Source of the DNA: Hedera helix
Lineage: Eukaryota; Streptophyta; Magnoliopsida; Apiales; Araliaceae
DNA: 64,000 bases
Reading direction: 5' to 3'
Assembly (NCBI GenBank): GCA_947179155.2
Contig: OX359282.1
Coordinates: 32,830,221 to 32,894,220 of the forward strand
Positions within the stretch are counted from its first letter, which is position 1; each line of letters starts with the position of its first letter. Position numbers and translations under genes: made by a program. Below are positions 1-12,100 of the stretch, piece by piece. Under the pieces are notes generated by a model that ran no database searches, was not told the origin of the DNA, and was given only the letters and a program-made list of their open reading frames with translations.

Positions 1-1395
1 CTATTTTGAATCTACTTCACTTATTCAATGCTATTTTCTCTATTTGGATAACATCTAAGAGTGAGATGCCAATTAAGACAGAGAGATGGGTGATAAATTT
101 GCATATAGTATATAATAAATATGGCCTTAGACTATTCAAGAGGAGTGTGAGACAGAGGAACTGAATTAAGAAGTTTTTTCTCGCACTGTGATCCCTCTCC
201 TTTTGCTGTTCCTACAGAACTTGTATGTATAATTAATGATCCGGTTAACATGAAGTTAACTTTATGTGCGTGTCAGTACTGTGTTGGTCTATTGTCTAAC
301 CGGATTCATTAATTAATAAGGTCGCTATTAATCTTTGTCTAGGTCCGTAATTTGTAAACCTAAAATGTGGACAAATAGATCATTTATACTTAGAAAGAGT
401 GTTAACAATTCTTGCTACATTAGTTAAGGTGCATTGGTATGTCAGCAAAATGAGCATTTTAAGGCAAAGTATGTTAACAAAAGAGGAAAATTAACTAAAA
501 GAACTGGTCGCCATTTTGCTGCAATATATATCATGTATATATAGTGCTAGACAAGGTTACATATACAAGGCTTTCACTACCATATCATTGATTTTCCAAT
601 ACCCTTATAAATAATGGGCTTATTACAATATTAACCCTGTATTATTGTAACAAGCAATGACTTGGTTGCTCAAATTGTTGGAAGGTAACATCCTTGTGTG
701 ATTGATGTAACTATGAGCTTGAACTTCAGTAGCATCAGTAGTAGTATTATCTCCAATACCTTAAAATATAAATATACAAAGAAAAGGAACATAATATGAA
801 AATTTATGAATAACAATAAAAGTCTCATAGATCTTATTAACCGAAACTTCTACATAGACTACAACTTCCGTTACTAACACTACCACTTCTTACATTACAT
901 CGCTCTATGACGAGTCTTATAAATTTTCCCAACTTCTACTAGTATTTCCATTAATATAGCTAGATTTAAAAGAAAGGGTACATAGTATACCTTCCATACC
1001 CACAAAATCTTAGCATACCTTCTGCAAGAAGCAACATGGTGAGATCAACCTCCATACCTCTATATATTATATTGAGATGGACAGAAAGAGATAATAGATT
1101 GATCCATAATGCAATATTTAAGATGGATTAATTACTAGAAGAAAAATGGCAGATACTCAAACAAAAATTGTCTAGATATAGACAAGTATTAGTGGGTTAT
1201 ACAGTATAATAAATCAATAGATGATAAGTTGCACAGTACAAACCCTCAATATGCTTGTCCCGATAATCCAGACCACTTTTGACTCGATACGTAACATCAC
1301 TCTTGGTAAAAATACTTCTACTAATAATAGGAATTAATATAATGAGATTTGTTGATAAATCTCACTATGCAAATTCATTTGATCATGATCCATGG
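1..1395. other. Non-coding 3' flank of the ALOG gene
   Basis: AT-rich sequence with no convincing gene. It holds a 70 bp MITE-like copy at 238-307, described separately. The ALOG gene is read on the minus strand and ends at 1396, so its 3'UTR should lie in the right part of this stretch. Short ORFs here overlap the ALOG gene antisense or lack any family features. Confidence 0.6.
238..307. mobile_element. Short MITE copy, GATCCGGTTA ends
   Basis: About 70 bp. It starts GATCCGGTTAACATGAAG and ends CTAACCGGATTC, so the ends are inverted repeats of GATCCGGTTA with one mismatch. The flanks (left ATAATTAAT, right ATTAATTAAT) look like a roughly 9 bp target duplication, but AT-richness weakens this. 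The same ends are found on the larger copy at 4623-4778. Size and flank length would suit a Mutator-like MITE; the superfamily is an inference. Confidence 0.6.
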
Positions 1396-1977
1396 CTAAC
1401 TTGGAGGAGGTGGCAATGCCGGTGGTTGCAGCTGCGGCGGCGGCCTCTTTCGCTTCTTCTTCTCATAGCTAACCCCCCTAGCTTTCGACTGCAAATCTCG
1501 AACTTCCCGTAAGTAAAGCCTAACCGCTCGTGCTCCAAACGGATTCGCTTCGGGTTTCCCTCCATTTTCCTCGAAGGCTGCCCGAAGCCGGCCAATAAGA
1601 GCATCAAGGCTGCCCCAAGCTTGCTTAAGAGGGCAAGGGCAGGGGGCAGGTGGGTTAGGGTGCCCAAAAAATGGGCAGAGTTGAGTGTGGACTTTAGTTT
1701 TTCCAAACTGGTCTAGATACCGAAGGAATTCAAGAACATGGGCCCCACTACAGCGGGAAAGACAGAGCGGCGGCCGGTGGTTGCGGAGGTATTGGCCAAA
1801 GGTGTTCCAGTCGCGGCGCTTTTGGTTTTCGTACCGGCTTAGGGTTAGTGTTGGTGATGAAGATGAAGATGAAGCTGAGGCCGTGGAGTTTGTGCTGGTG
1901 GTGGCGATTATCATGCTGCTTGTGGTGATGTCTGTGTTCGAAGAGTTTACTTCTTGAGATTGGGTTGAATAGTCCAT
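1396..1977 (-). CDS. ALOG-domain (LSH-type) transcription factor
   Basis: Encodes a 193-aa nuclear protein of the plant ALOG family (Arabidopsis LSH1 and rice G1 founders), which act as DNA-binding transcriptional regulators of organ boundaries, light-dependent growth and floral meristems. The ALOG domain covers about residues 47-171: SRYENQKRRDWNTFGQYL opens it, followed by CSGAHVLEFLRYLDQFGKTK, the Cys/His-containing insert around CPFFGHPNPPAPCPCPLKQ, and GRLRAAFEENGG. A KKKRKR nuclear localisation signal follows at about 173-178. The N-terminus is Ser/Thr-rich and the C-terminus Pro-rich. There is no intron, as is usual in the family. LSRCSGAH and the FFGHPNPPAP segment resemble the LSH7/9/10 branch more than LSH1-4, but this is a by-eye judgement. 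The first ATG in frame (1975-1977) gives a normal family length. Confidence 0.95.
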   Translation of the reverse strand: MDYSTQSQEVNSSNTDITTSSMIIATTSTNSTASASSSSSSPTLTLSRYENQKRRDWNTFGQYLRNHRPPLCLSRCSGAHVLEFLRYLDQFGKTKVHTQLCPFFGHPNPPAPCPCPLKQAWGSLDALIGRLRAAFEENGGKPEANPFGARAVRLYLREVRDLQSKARGVSYEKKKRKRPPPQLQPPALPPPPS

Positions 1978-4480
1978 TTTCTTGATCTTTAAATTGGGTT
2001 TTTTTCTTTATTCATGGAAGTACCAGGGTTTCATATTTGCTTGATCAAAAACCTAGAAAAACTTGAAAGGGTTAATATAGTGGGATGATTATGATGATAG
2101 TGGTTAATTGGTTGTTGGCTTTTTAGGTTATTGGCTATGTTTTCCGAAATGTTTCACGTGATTGGGAAATATTTAGCAACTATTTCTCTTAACTTTGTGT
2201 ATGAGAGAGGAGAGAGAAAAGAGACGAGTGAGAGAGGAGGGATGGAGAGAGAAATGGTATATGGTAAATGGTAAGGGGAGTTTGGGGGGTTAGGGCTTTT
2301 TGTGGAAATAAAAAGAGGCTGTAAGTAAAGATCGGGGTTGATAGATGGTGACAGGAAATGAGTTAAAAATAAAAATGGAAGGGAATAATATGACTTTGTT
2401 TCCTTCACCAATCACTCTTTTGTATTGATTGACAATACCATCTGTATTTACCAAAATATCCTCGGCTGTCTCCATTATTGTGGATATTATTAATTTGCAT
2501 ATTATAGAGATAAATAATTATAGAATAAGTTTACTTACACAAATAATTAAATATAAATATTAAACGTAAATTTTATCTCACCATTAAAAAATAAAATTTA
2601 ACATGAAAATTTATGCAAAGTTTTATTTTTTTAATAAATAAAATAAATTTTATATAAAAATTTATATTTAATATTTATATGCGTAAAATTGTCCATAATT
2701 ATACTCGAAACTCAGAAAGTATGAAGCACGATCGAGCTCATCAAATGCCCTCACTATTCTCACGTAATCAACCAACCACAAATTGTACGGGTGTTTGGGG
2801 CATAACCAATTGGAAAAGAAACATAATAAATGTGATTCCCTTTTCGCCATTTACCTTTCGAGTATTTACGAATTAGGGGTAACTAATTCGAACGATCTAA
2901 TTTAGTAATTATTAGTTTGATGATTAGTGTCTCAAAAGGCATAAATTATGTATTTAACAAAACGAAAAGACTAATTATCTACCAGAGTAATGAAATAAAT
3001 TCTGCTCATTAAGTCCTTTATGACTCAATAATAAAATAGCTATTTATAAAACTTTGAGTGTATGAAATTTTAGAATTCAACATTGACAAAGTCAAAATTA
3101 TTAAAATTCTGTCTAATTACCAAAAATAATAATAATAATAAAATAAATTCTGCTTCCTCGGTCCTAAACAAATATGACTAAAGAATAAATTTCACATAAA
3201 TTAAAATAGTCAAATAAAAAAAGAATATAAATTTATTTTTTTATATTATCCTTATATTAGAATGTGCGTGTTAATAATTTTAATTGATTATTGAATTTGT
3301 GGAAAGATAGTGAAATAATTTGGATCACTTATTTATAATGTGATTAATTTACTGCGTGATTAAGATATAACATGACCAAGAGTATAAATTAGGTTTTAAA
3401 GATAAATTTTTTTGTCACTTAAATTATCTTTTTGAGAACCGATGGAGTAGTATTCTACTTTTGACTTGCTGCTAAGCCACATGCTCATGAATGATTTAGT
3501 TTGACCTTCATATCGTGTTTGAGCAATCAACTTAAAAATCAATAGAAAATAGTTATATAGTAAGTTTTTAATTGTAATTTTATGTAGTGCGTAACTTTTA
3601 ACTCGATAAAAACTCTATAGTTATGTTAAAAAGATTCACCTAATTAATAAAGACCATAAACACAAAATTCCTTGATGATATATATTTCTGGCAAGGAGAT
3701 AAACCACAAGTGGCCGGCCATAGGACTAGCTTTTCTTAGGGTTAGGGTTTGAGCCATGTTTTGTCCCTAATATTTAATTCCCTAGCTACTAGAGATATAT
3801 ATAATTAGCCCCTCTCTCTCTCCCCACATAACGGAAGCTGTCTGATTGGTATGCATGATTTGATTTTGGTGGTAAAAGTAGGAGTATAAGCTTTATCATC
3901 GGTGGACCAATAGGAAAAAGATCGAGTAGTCCTTTTTATATATAATTAATACATCATATAGCTAGCTAGCTAGCTTGATTTGTTGGTAGTCATCTCATGC
4001 ATAAGGCTAACAAAGAAAATATAAATTGTTTCCACTATTCATTGGTACTCTTTAGCATAAGGATAACACTATTGTGTCGTAAAAAATTTCAGGTGGTGGA
4101 CAATTAATATTTTACCAGTGCCTAAAAAGGTTGAAATGATAAGACAGTTAATGTTAATATACATAAAGCATATATGGGACCAGGTTATTTCGCATCTCTT
4201 TTCTCTTCACTTTGTCACTTCAGATTGTTCGGCAAATTAAGTTCGGTTAGAACAAGTACTAAAGCAACGGTATAGGCACTCGCTACTTTTTACACAAAGA
4301 AAGCTGTAAGAGCAGAATTACAACTACTTTTTAGGAAAGGTAAGAGTTTATGTTACTGAATCTAGATACATAATGTGGTTATTTAGGCTACCATTCCATT
4401 TCAATTTGCGTACGTGGACTAGCCGCTCCTTACAAAACAGTAGAAGTGTTCACATTTTCACTTTCAAATTCAACAGCCAT
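1978..4480. other. ALOG upstream region, otherwise intergenic
   Basis: The first few hundred bases form the ALOG promoter and 5'UTR, with a purine-rich patch at 2193-2260. Beyond about 2500 the sequence is AT-rich with no supported gene. A (GCTA)n stretch lies near 3960-3975. I see no coding sequence with family features here. Confidence 0.55.
2193..2260 (-). promoter_or_regulatory. CT-rich 5'UTR/promoter patch of the ALOG gene
   Basis: About 215-285 bases upstream of the ALOG start the plus strand is almost pure GA repeats, so the gene strand is CT-rich. Such pyrimidine patches are common in plant core promoters and 5'UTRs, and GA repeats are known targets of BPC (GAGA-binding) proteins, which regulate developmental genes. 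Which role applies here cannot be told from sequence alone. Confidence 0.4.
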
Positions 4481-4483
4481 ATA

Positions 4484-5390
4484 TGGATACCTCAATTACC
4501 AAATGAAGGTTCTCACTTATCATATATATAATGCAATATAATGTTGGGGTATTGATAAAATTGTACTCCGAAATTGGCAACTTTTTTGATTTTAACACCA
4601 TCTTTTGGGAATCAACAATTAAGATCTGGTTAATATGAAATTAACTTCATGGTAAGTTAGATAATGAACTAATACAGTATTGACACGCATATCAGGAGTG
4701 TTTTCTTTATCTGTGTGTTAGCACTATATTGGTCCATTGTCCAATTTACCATGATGTTAACTTCATGCTAACCGGATCCCAATAATTAACACCCTTAACT
4801 TTTTTAAGATACAGTGTTGTTCCTTTTTGGTTGATTCCACCAATTTTTATTCTAAAATAGAAAGGTGTCAACATTACATTTAGTTAAAAAATCCACTCCG
4901 TATCTCTCTCCTAACCTAACTCATCATCGCCGGAAAATATATCGACTCAAACAAAAAAGTACCAACTTCGTTCTAAGCACTCAAATACCAAATGAAGGTT
5001 CTCACTTATCATATACTACTATATAAAATGCTATATAATGTTGCGGTAATGACAAACTGTACTTTGAAATTGGTAACTTTTTTTTTATTTTAACCCATAT
5101 AAAAGAATCAACAATTAACACCTTAAGCTTTTTTTAGGAGGCAATTCAACCCATTTTGGCTGATTCAACCAATTTTTCGCCTGAAATAGATACATATCAA
5201 CATTACATTTAATTTTTAGCCTGAGATACGAATAAAAAAAAGAATATATATTAAAGTAATTAATTAAAATAAAAATCATTACTAATACTGAAAACATTAA
5301 AAAAAATCCACCCCCTTTCTCTCTGCTAACGTAACTCATCATCCCCAGAAAAAATATCGACTCAAACAAAAAAGTCCCAACTTCGTTTTT
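4484..5390. repeat. Tandem duplication, about 400-500 bp units
   Basis: Two adjacent copies start with ACCAAATGAAGGTTCTCACT (near 4498 and 4987) and run to an AAAAAGT(A/C)CCAACTTCGTT segment (near 4975 and 5385). Copy one is longer because a 156 bp MITE interrupts it. The copies are diverged by substitutions and small indels, so the duplication is not recent. Part of copy two is found again inverted at 5940-6110. Confidence 0.75.
4623..4778. mobile_element. MITE with imperfect long inverted ends
   Basis: 156 bp from GATCTGGTTAATATGAA to its inverted end TTCATGCTAACCGGATC. The outer 30 or so bases of each end pair with a few mismatches. The neighbouring tandem copy (near 5105-5125) has the same sequence without this insert, so it is an empty site. 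Comparing them shows a duplicated CAACAATTAA/CAATAATTAA flank of about 10 bp. Related to the short copy at 238-307. Confidence 0.75.
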
Positions 5391-6125
5391 TGCTTATTGA
5401 TTCTTCAAAATCAATATTTCTAATTCATAAAACTATCAAGTTTTCTCTCAAATTTTTTATACTAGGCACAAAATCCGAACAAAGAACTTCATATATATTA
5501 CATCTTAGGAAATCTCAAAGGGGAAAAAACCCCTCTATAAGCCATACCAAATTGGAAAACCAAAGGGTCGCGGCCATCACAATCTATGTCTATCATCATC
5601 GGACCGGAAAATCAAAGGTCATAGCCAACGGTATCATAGCTGTCTATATCGTCGCAGTTGGGTTCAACCATTGCTTAATTTATTATCTTATTTTGATTAG
5701 GTATGTGTTTGGATAGTGTAGTAATAAATTGATGGGTTAGGGTTTAAATTAGTGTGAAGAAAAAGATGAACAAAATTATATAGAGCTTTATTTTAGGATA
5801 TTTTTCTTTTAAATTTCAGGTGAAAAGAAGAAGAAGATGATGGATTTTGTTTTTTTAATTGTGTGTTTAGCTTTGTTTGTGTTATTACTTTTTTATCCCA
5901 AAGTCCTTGTAGAAAAATAAATTAATGATAGGTAATCAAATAGTATTTTCAATGAAAAATTGGTTGGATCGTCCAAAAAAAGAACAACATTGTCTTTTAT
6001 AAAAAGACAAGGGTATTAATTATTGATTCCCAAACATATGGGTTCAAATCGAAAAAGTTAACAACTCGGGGATACAATTTTGTCATTCCCTTAATCCCTT
6101 ATAATGTTGATACTTAATTTCGTCA
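5038..6125. mobile_element. Mutator-like element with long inverted ends (tentative)
   Basis: The sequence from about 5040 to 5210 (GGTAATGACAAACTGTAC, then GGTAACTTTTTTTTTATTTT, then AATCAACAATTAACACC) occurs again as a reverse complement at about 5940-6110, for example AATTGATTGAT-free text giving GAATGACAAAATTGTA when inverted. Inverted ends of about 170 bp around a 0.7 kb middle fit a nonautonomous Mutator-like element. No transposase is visible. The exact termini and the target duplication are not clear, because the left end lies inside the tandem duplication. Confidence 0.45.
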
Positions 6126-6477
6126 CCCATATTAGCCCTATGTCAACCACTTGATGGTGTCTCCGGTTAATTGGGCCTTGAGAAAAATGACGAAGACACC
6201 ATCAAGCTGTGGCTAGTACCTTAGCAAGTTATCAAGAATATATATTTTCATTAAATTTGTAATTAAAAAAATATATTGTAAATTGAGTCGCCATGCACAA
6301 AATTATACAATAATAATAATAATAATAATAATATTTTCCCTCTAATTTTAAACACTAATATAAAGAATTTTATAAAATTTATTAATTATTAGTTACTAGG
6401 ATTATTAGTTATTATTTCACTTTTCAGGAACAAAATTGGTTTTGTAAAAATTTATATTATTAGAAGCAACTGACTTA
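6126..6477. other. AT-rich intergenic stretch
   Basis: No gene seen. Contains an (AAT)n microsatellite at 6309-6333. Confidence 0.6.
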
Positions 6478-6819
6478 TTAATAATTTATTAAATACTTAA
6501 AATTATTCGATGTTCGAACCATCAACTGCATTCCGTCTTCACCATTAACGTTTTCAAATAAAATGATACCTTTTTTTACAAAGCTTATATGATAATTTAC
6601 TTCTTCCACAGTGATCTTCAGTGTGTTTTCTTTTCCTTTTGTTGTAAGAACGTCTTCATTAATATCAACATTCACATAGAATTCTTCAATATACTTGATA
6701 TAGATTTTGGTGTTCGTGTCCAGAATTTCTTTAAATCCCGCCTTTTGGATGAGATTAAGAATATCTCTTAATTTCTTTTTAGCACCAAACTTCTCAAAAC
6801 AAAAGACAGCGAATTCCAA
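6478..6819 (-). pseudogene. 113-aa ORF, possible transposon-protein fragment
   Basis: An open frame of 113 residues. The middle part (YIEEFYVNVDIN, then TLKITVEEVNYHISF) resembles the pattern of plant transposon-encoded proteins in which an EFYVN-type block is followed by a segment with a VEEVN/PEEIN-type motif. The resemblance is weak and from memory. There are no clear flanking exons, LTRs or terminal repeats. It may instead be a chance ORF in AT-rich DNA. No function is claimed. Confidence 0.3.
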
Positions 6820-9120
6820 GAGAATAATCAGAATAAGTTGGCACCATTAATCATTTTCTTTCTCGTGTCATTTGTCCTCTTTAATAAACAGTTGAATTTC
6901 TGACAACGGCCTTAGTTTTCAAAATCATATCATGTAAAAGATCCAATTCCAAAATTCAATGCATCACGATGACGAACATAATCCCTCTCCAATTGCCAAA
7001 AAAGAGAGTATAACACAAATTTTTGATGGAAGTTATGTTATGAGAACTTGGAGTTCAACATAATTGTTTGGTTACATTGGAATCAAATAAACCTAGTACT
7101 AGAATTATACATCTGTTATACACCAGCTTGTTTGGTTACATAGGAATCAAATAACCTAGTATTAGAATTATCCAAATGTTATACACTTCCTTTTTCCCAA
7201 AATGAAATCAACATTCGGAAGGCTTGTGTGATTAGAAGTTGTTTAAAATGAGAATCAAATTTTACAGATTATATGTAAAATTATTAACAGAATATTACGA
7301 ATTAAGATCCCTCCGCTACACCTATTCTTTAATTTTCTCATGCTATACATTCAACAACACAAATACTGGATTATCAGAATAAGGAAATTAATTTATCTTG
7401 CGACAAAAATATGTGTCCGACTTTTATTGAGATTAGACACATTAATCAACTATCCATGTATTTTCATTAATTGGATATCACACCATTGTATTTACCGCAT
7501 CAAGAGTGACGTATTTTTGTCAAAGATATAATAAAACTATAATAATAATAAAATATTAGTTGGAGGAAGTACAGTTTAAAAGAGAAACTATTTCATGCTC
7601 TTAGAGCATGATGAATAATTTGTTTCTCCCTTCATATGCATGTGTGTCTACTGTAGACTCCACCACATAAAACCCCACATGCATGTAAAGAAAAGAGCAT
7701 ACTATTCACCATAAGAACATAGAATAATTTTTCAGTTTAAACTATTTTGTTCAAAGTGCAGCTTTCACGTAAAATTATAAAGGTAGACACCGCATGCTTG
7801 ACCCATAGACAACCCAAAAAATAAAAAGAAAGCTGCATACTGAGTCGTACAATTCATTTACTAGCACTGCACATAAAATTGCCCGAGTTCAATCACAGTC
7901 ACCTTTGCAAACAAGAACATATCAACGGAAGTTATGTCCCAACTATGGCAACAATGAGCTTGCTTTAGTTCTAATACATACATACATATATACGAATATA
8001 ACCATACCCACTGTTCCAAAAAATTGATTATCACATTACATCTGATGCTGTGCCCGTGATTCTCCTTTGTGAAAGGAGCCAACAGCACCAATTTGTTGAT
8101 TCAACTAGGGATTTGATCTTCTGAACAATACCACATTCATCATCTGCATAACGCTGAAGAATAAATTATATACCGTTTCTTTTTAGATAAAAAGAAGATT
8201 TTATCATAATAGAGAAGTCAAACATAAGAAGAAATCTGCCAGAAAAGCATAAGTGTAAATATACAAAACTTTAACCAACCCACCTGCTATTGGTTTCTAT
8301 TATAGAACTTGATGTTGCCAGCAAGTTATTAGCATTATGCAATCAACCTTTCTGCTGTCTATGGATTCCACTTGAACATGCTTATAAATAATTAATTTCC
8401 CCAACTTAAAGATCAATTCAATTCTGCTAAAAAGGAAATTAAAATGCTAAACTCTTTGCAAGTAGACTGTGATGTCACTATGCCGGAGATGTTTGAATTT
8501 CAGAATACAAGCGACCCTCTAATAATGGTGACCATAATATTGTTAATTATTAAAAAATATTTACATCCATTGATTCAAATAAACTTCTTCCATAACTTAA
8601 GACAATAAATCTACAAATATTTTTTTGGACTACCATAGTTCAACTCACTTTTTGCTTGTAACCAGACTGGAGAAGAGAGAAAAAGAAGAAATTTATACAA
8701 TGAACATTGAGAAGAGAGAAGGAAACGAGTCAAAGAGAGAGGGAGAGAGTTTAGTGCAAAGTGTTGGTAAAAGACAAACAAATACTTCACCTGTTCCAAA
8801 ATATAAGATCATTATTGGCCTTTCAAAAACTATTAATTATGAAGTGTTAGTATTCATTATTATCAAATGTGTAAACACACTGGCTTCTTGAAAATTATAA
8901 ATTATTAGACATTAATGAGGGTCAACTGTAATATCTAGAGGCTCGATTGTAATATGCAAATAATAATTAGAGGATCATTAAAATCTTGAGAATCACTTGG
9001 GTAATATATAATACATGCAGCTAATTTACATAACCTATAACGATAGCAATGACATTATATATGTAATTAAGCTTGAAAATAACATACCATTAACAGCTTC
9101 ACAGTTTTCTGCTTTAATGG
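6820..9120. other. Intergenic stretch 3' of the XBAT gene
   Basis: AT-rich, no supported gene. A tandem duplication lies at 7066-7195. The right end should include the 3'UTR of the XBAT gene, which stops at 9121. A stretch near 8790-8815 (CTGTTCCAAAATATAAGATC) looks like half of a Stowaway MITE end without a visible partner. Confidence 0.55.
7066..7195. repeat. Two-copy tandem repeat, about 64 bp
   Basis: TTGTTTGGTTACATTGGAAT and TTGTTTGGTTACATAGGAAT begin two adjacent units, each running on through AACCTAGTA, TAGAATTAT and TGTTATACAC. There are a handful of differences between copies. Confidence 0.75.
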
Positions 9121-12100
9121 TTAAACAGCATACAGCCGTATAACCTGATCAATCTTGCCACGACAAACAGGGCAGCCCCATTTCTTGGCTTTGATCTCAT
9201 TCAAACAAGACATGCATCCAGCCATGTGGCCACAAGGAATGCAAGCTCCCTCAACTGGGGCGTCCAAACATATTACACATGATGAAGAAGTGCCATCTTC
9301 TTTCCCTCCATCTGTTGTAGCAGGCAAGGTCTCAACAGCTGGAGAAGATAAATCAATAGGGGTAGAATCAATTGATGGATAATGGATCGGACCATCATCT
9401 ATAATCGCATCTGCAGTAGGTGTTGCTGAGACTGGGTGGGGGTTCTCAATTGTTGTTTCGACAACTGAAGGAATATCACTTGGGGTATTTATTTGCAGAG
9501 CAGGATTGCCACTTGGACCAACTTCCTGGACTTCCCATCCACTGGTACTTCCTTTAAAAGGAGCAGGTGCTCCCAGAGCAGCAGAACTGTTGTTGGTGGT
9601 GATCTCTGTAGGGTAGGTCCAACTGGTGGATGCATGTGCTGCGGGACCGGGTTGGGTAACAGGAGCCAGCGGCCTCACTTGCATAGACTGAAGGGAGGCA
9701 TTGATAGCCATAGCTAATTCTAAATCTTCAGCTGTTGGTGGGGCAGTTCCAGCAACAGCAGGACCTTGAGGGTGGAAAAGAAATGAAGGCGGCATTACCT
9801 AAAAATTATGAAAGAACATCATGCTACAAGTCTTTTATATGAGTAAAAGGTTTAGTTAATTGCAAGCATATTAACAGTAACAACAAGAATAAAATAATTA
9901 TACATTCATTACTATCAATAATTGTAAAATAAATATTGAAGAGACACCAAATTTCTTTAGAGCAAAACTAAGCTAGAAATCCTTGTGAATACACAGGATC
10001 GCCTTCTGCCACAATCAGACAAGTATTCTATTCATAAATGATGCGTAAGTGATAGAGAATCAATCAATATTGCTGATGATTGTACCTGAGGAATTCCTTT
10101 ACATGCATTACAAAACCACTGCAATTGCTGTTTGTCACTTTCATTAGCAGGTGCAAGTTTAATCCGTGACTCTGTAACAAAAGCAAACAATTTTATTTAT
10201 ATTAAACAAGTAAAGTATTTATTTAAAGTACTAGGATAATTAAGAAGAATTATCAGAATGTGTAATTTTTACTATGCTGTTCCAGATATGCAAAAACTAA
10301 TCTAAAAAATGACGAGAAAGACTGCTATTTTCTAACTGATGTAGCTCAGAAAATTGAATTGTGCAACTTTTTAGCAGGGAAGTTAATCCTGGGACACGTT
10401 GAGCTCTGCCTTGTTACCTGAAACGTGGTACGCTTCGGTACGCGGTACGAATACGGGTATGCGGTACAAATACAGGTATGCGGTACACTACATAGGTAAA
10501 ACGTGATACGCTAGGGTATCTTTATATAAGTTGTTAGAAACTTTCTTATAATTTAAATACAATAAACCTAAGTTTTATAAAAGATTTTTAGTTGAATCAA
10601 CAAGTTGATTGTTTTATAAATATTTTAATACAAATATAATGTTTGCGCATCTAATTCTAGTTATAATATTAATATTTGTGCAATTATAGTTAAACAATAA
10701 AGAATTTTTTTGGTACATTAAATTTAAAGTATTGGTACATAAGAGTACCCTATTTGGGTACACAAGTATCAATATTCGGTTCGCAGGGTCAACAAGAATA
10801 TCTGGTAACTTTGGGACTCCAACCGATCATAAGTTGCTTGGTGCACAGAACTTCTGCAGAAGCTATGATAACAACTTAGGTTTTCTATTCAGATTTTATG
10901 CCTCTCCAAGCACCCTTGTTGTTGGTTTAAAAAGTAATGATATAGACTACAAACTAGCATCCAGAATGACGTGCTTAAATTGGAAAGTGGAGATATAGGG
11001 ACCAAATTGAACTGGTAACTACACCATATAATGTACCATATTTAATGGTAAAGAACACAGTCAAGTTCTCTAAGCTAGTATTTATTTACTAAAAACTGCT
11101 AGAACTTCATTGTTATGTAGTCCAAAATTCATTATACTTACGCCTAAATCCATGAAGTTTACACCTCGCCTCTTGGGAGGACAATATACCTCTCCTTCGC
11201 CTCCAGCGTCTCGGGACTATTCATGAAGAAGAAAATCAATTACAATACATATATTTACGTGCATATATATATATATATATATATGTATGTACATGTACTG
11301 ATTACTAACAATCAAACTAACAACTATATCTACACTGAATAAGTGGAGAAATTACTGTTGGAAATATCAGAAATAATCACTGAAGGATCAGCTTGGTTCA
11401 ATTTTGGTTCCTCCAAATTGGCCTTCCATAGTGCAATAATTGTGCGAGGTTGGGCGTCCTGCTTGTTCATCAAAAGTATGTAGAAGTTTAAACACTGACA
11501 TTTTTTCAAGAGAAGAATACAATGATCTTCCAAGCACAGAATAAATTTTAACAGAAACACAAATTATAAAACATAGAATCAGTATAATCAATTGAGAGAA
11601 AACACCGAGAGCTTAAAAGAAAATCCTAAAGTTTCTTCAGGGAAAACAATTTCTTCCTTTATCTATGAAAGATGGTTGAATATCATAAAGGTTTGATTCT
11701 ACCGAAAGGTTCCCTGGAGATCCCAAATTGTTGAAAAAGAAAAGGCATTAAGTTAATCTCTTCCTAGCATTTTGGAAGAGCAAAAATGACTACTGATAAT
11801 AAATGTGACAGTACATAATACACCCCATTACACCATTGATCTTGGACTATAGCAATCGTGGACTGCACATTGCACCTAACATAAGTAGTCTTACTGAATA
11901 AATACTTAAACCGCGACGATTCTCGTTCTGAAGAGGAATTAATGCTAGAGGAAAAGTGAGAACAGAGCTTTTACGCGCCCAAAATGTGAATAACAAGCTT
12001 AAATGATAAGTTCAGATTAAATAACTTATTCCTACTGTGCATAACTCAATGAAGGGAAAACCCTCAGTCAGTCCATCACAGGTAACCCTCAGGTGTTTCA

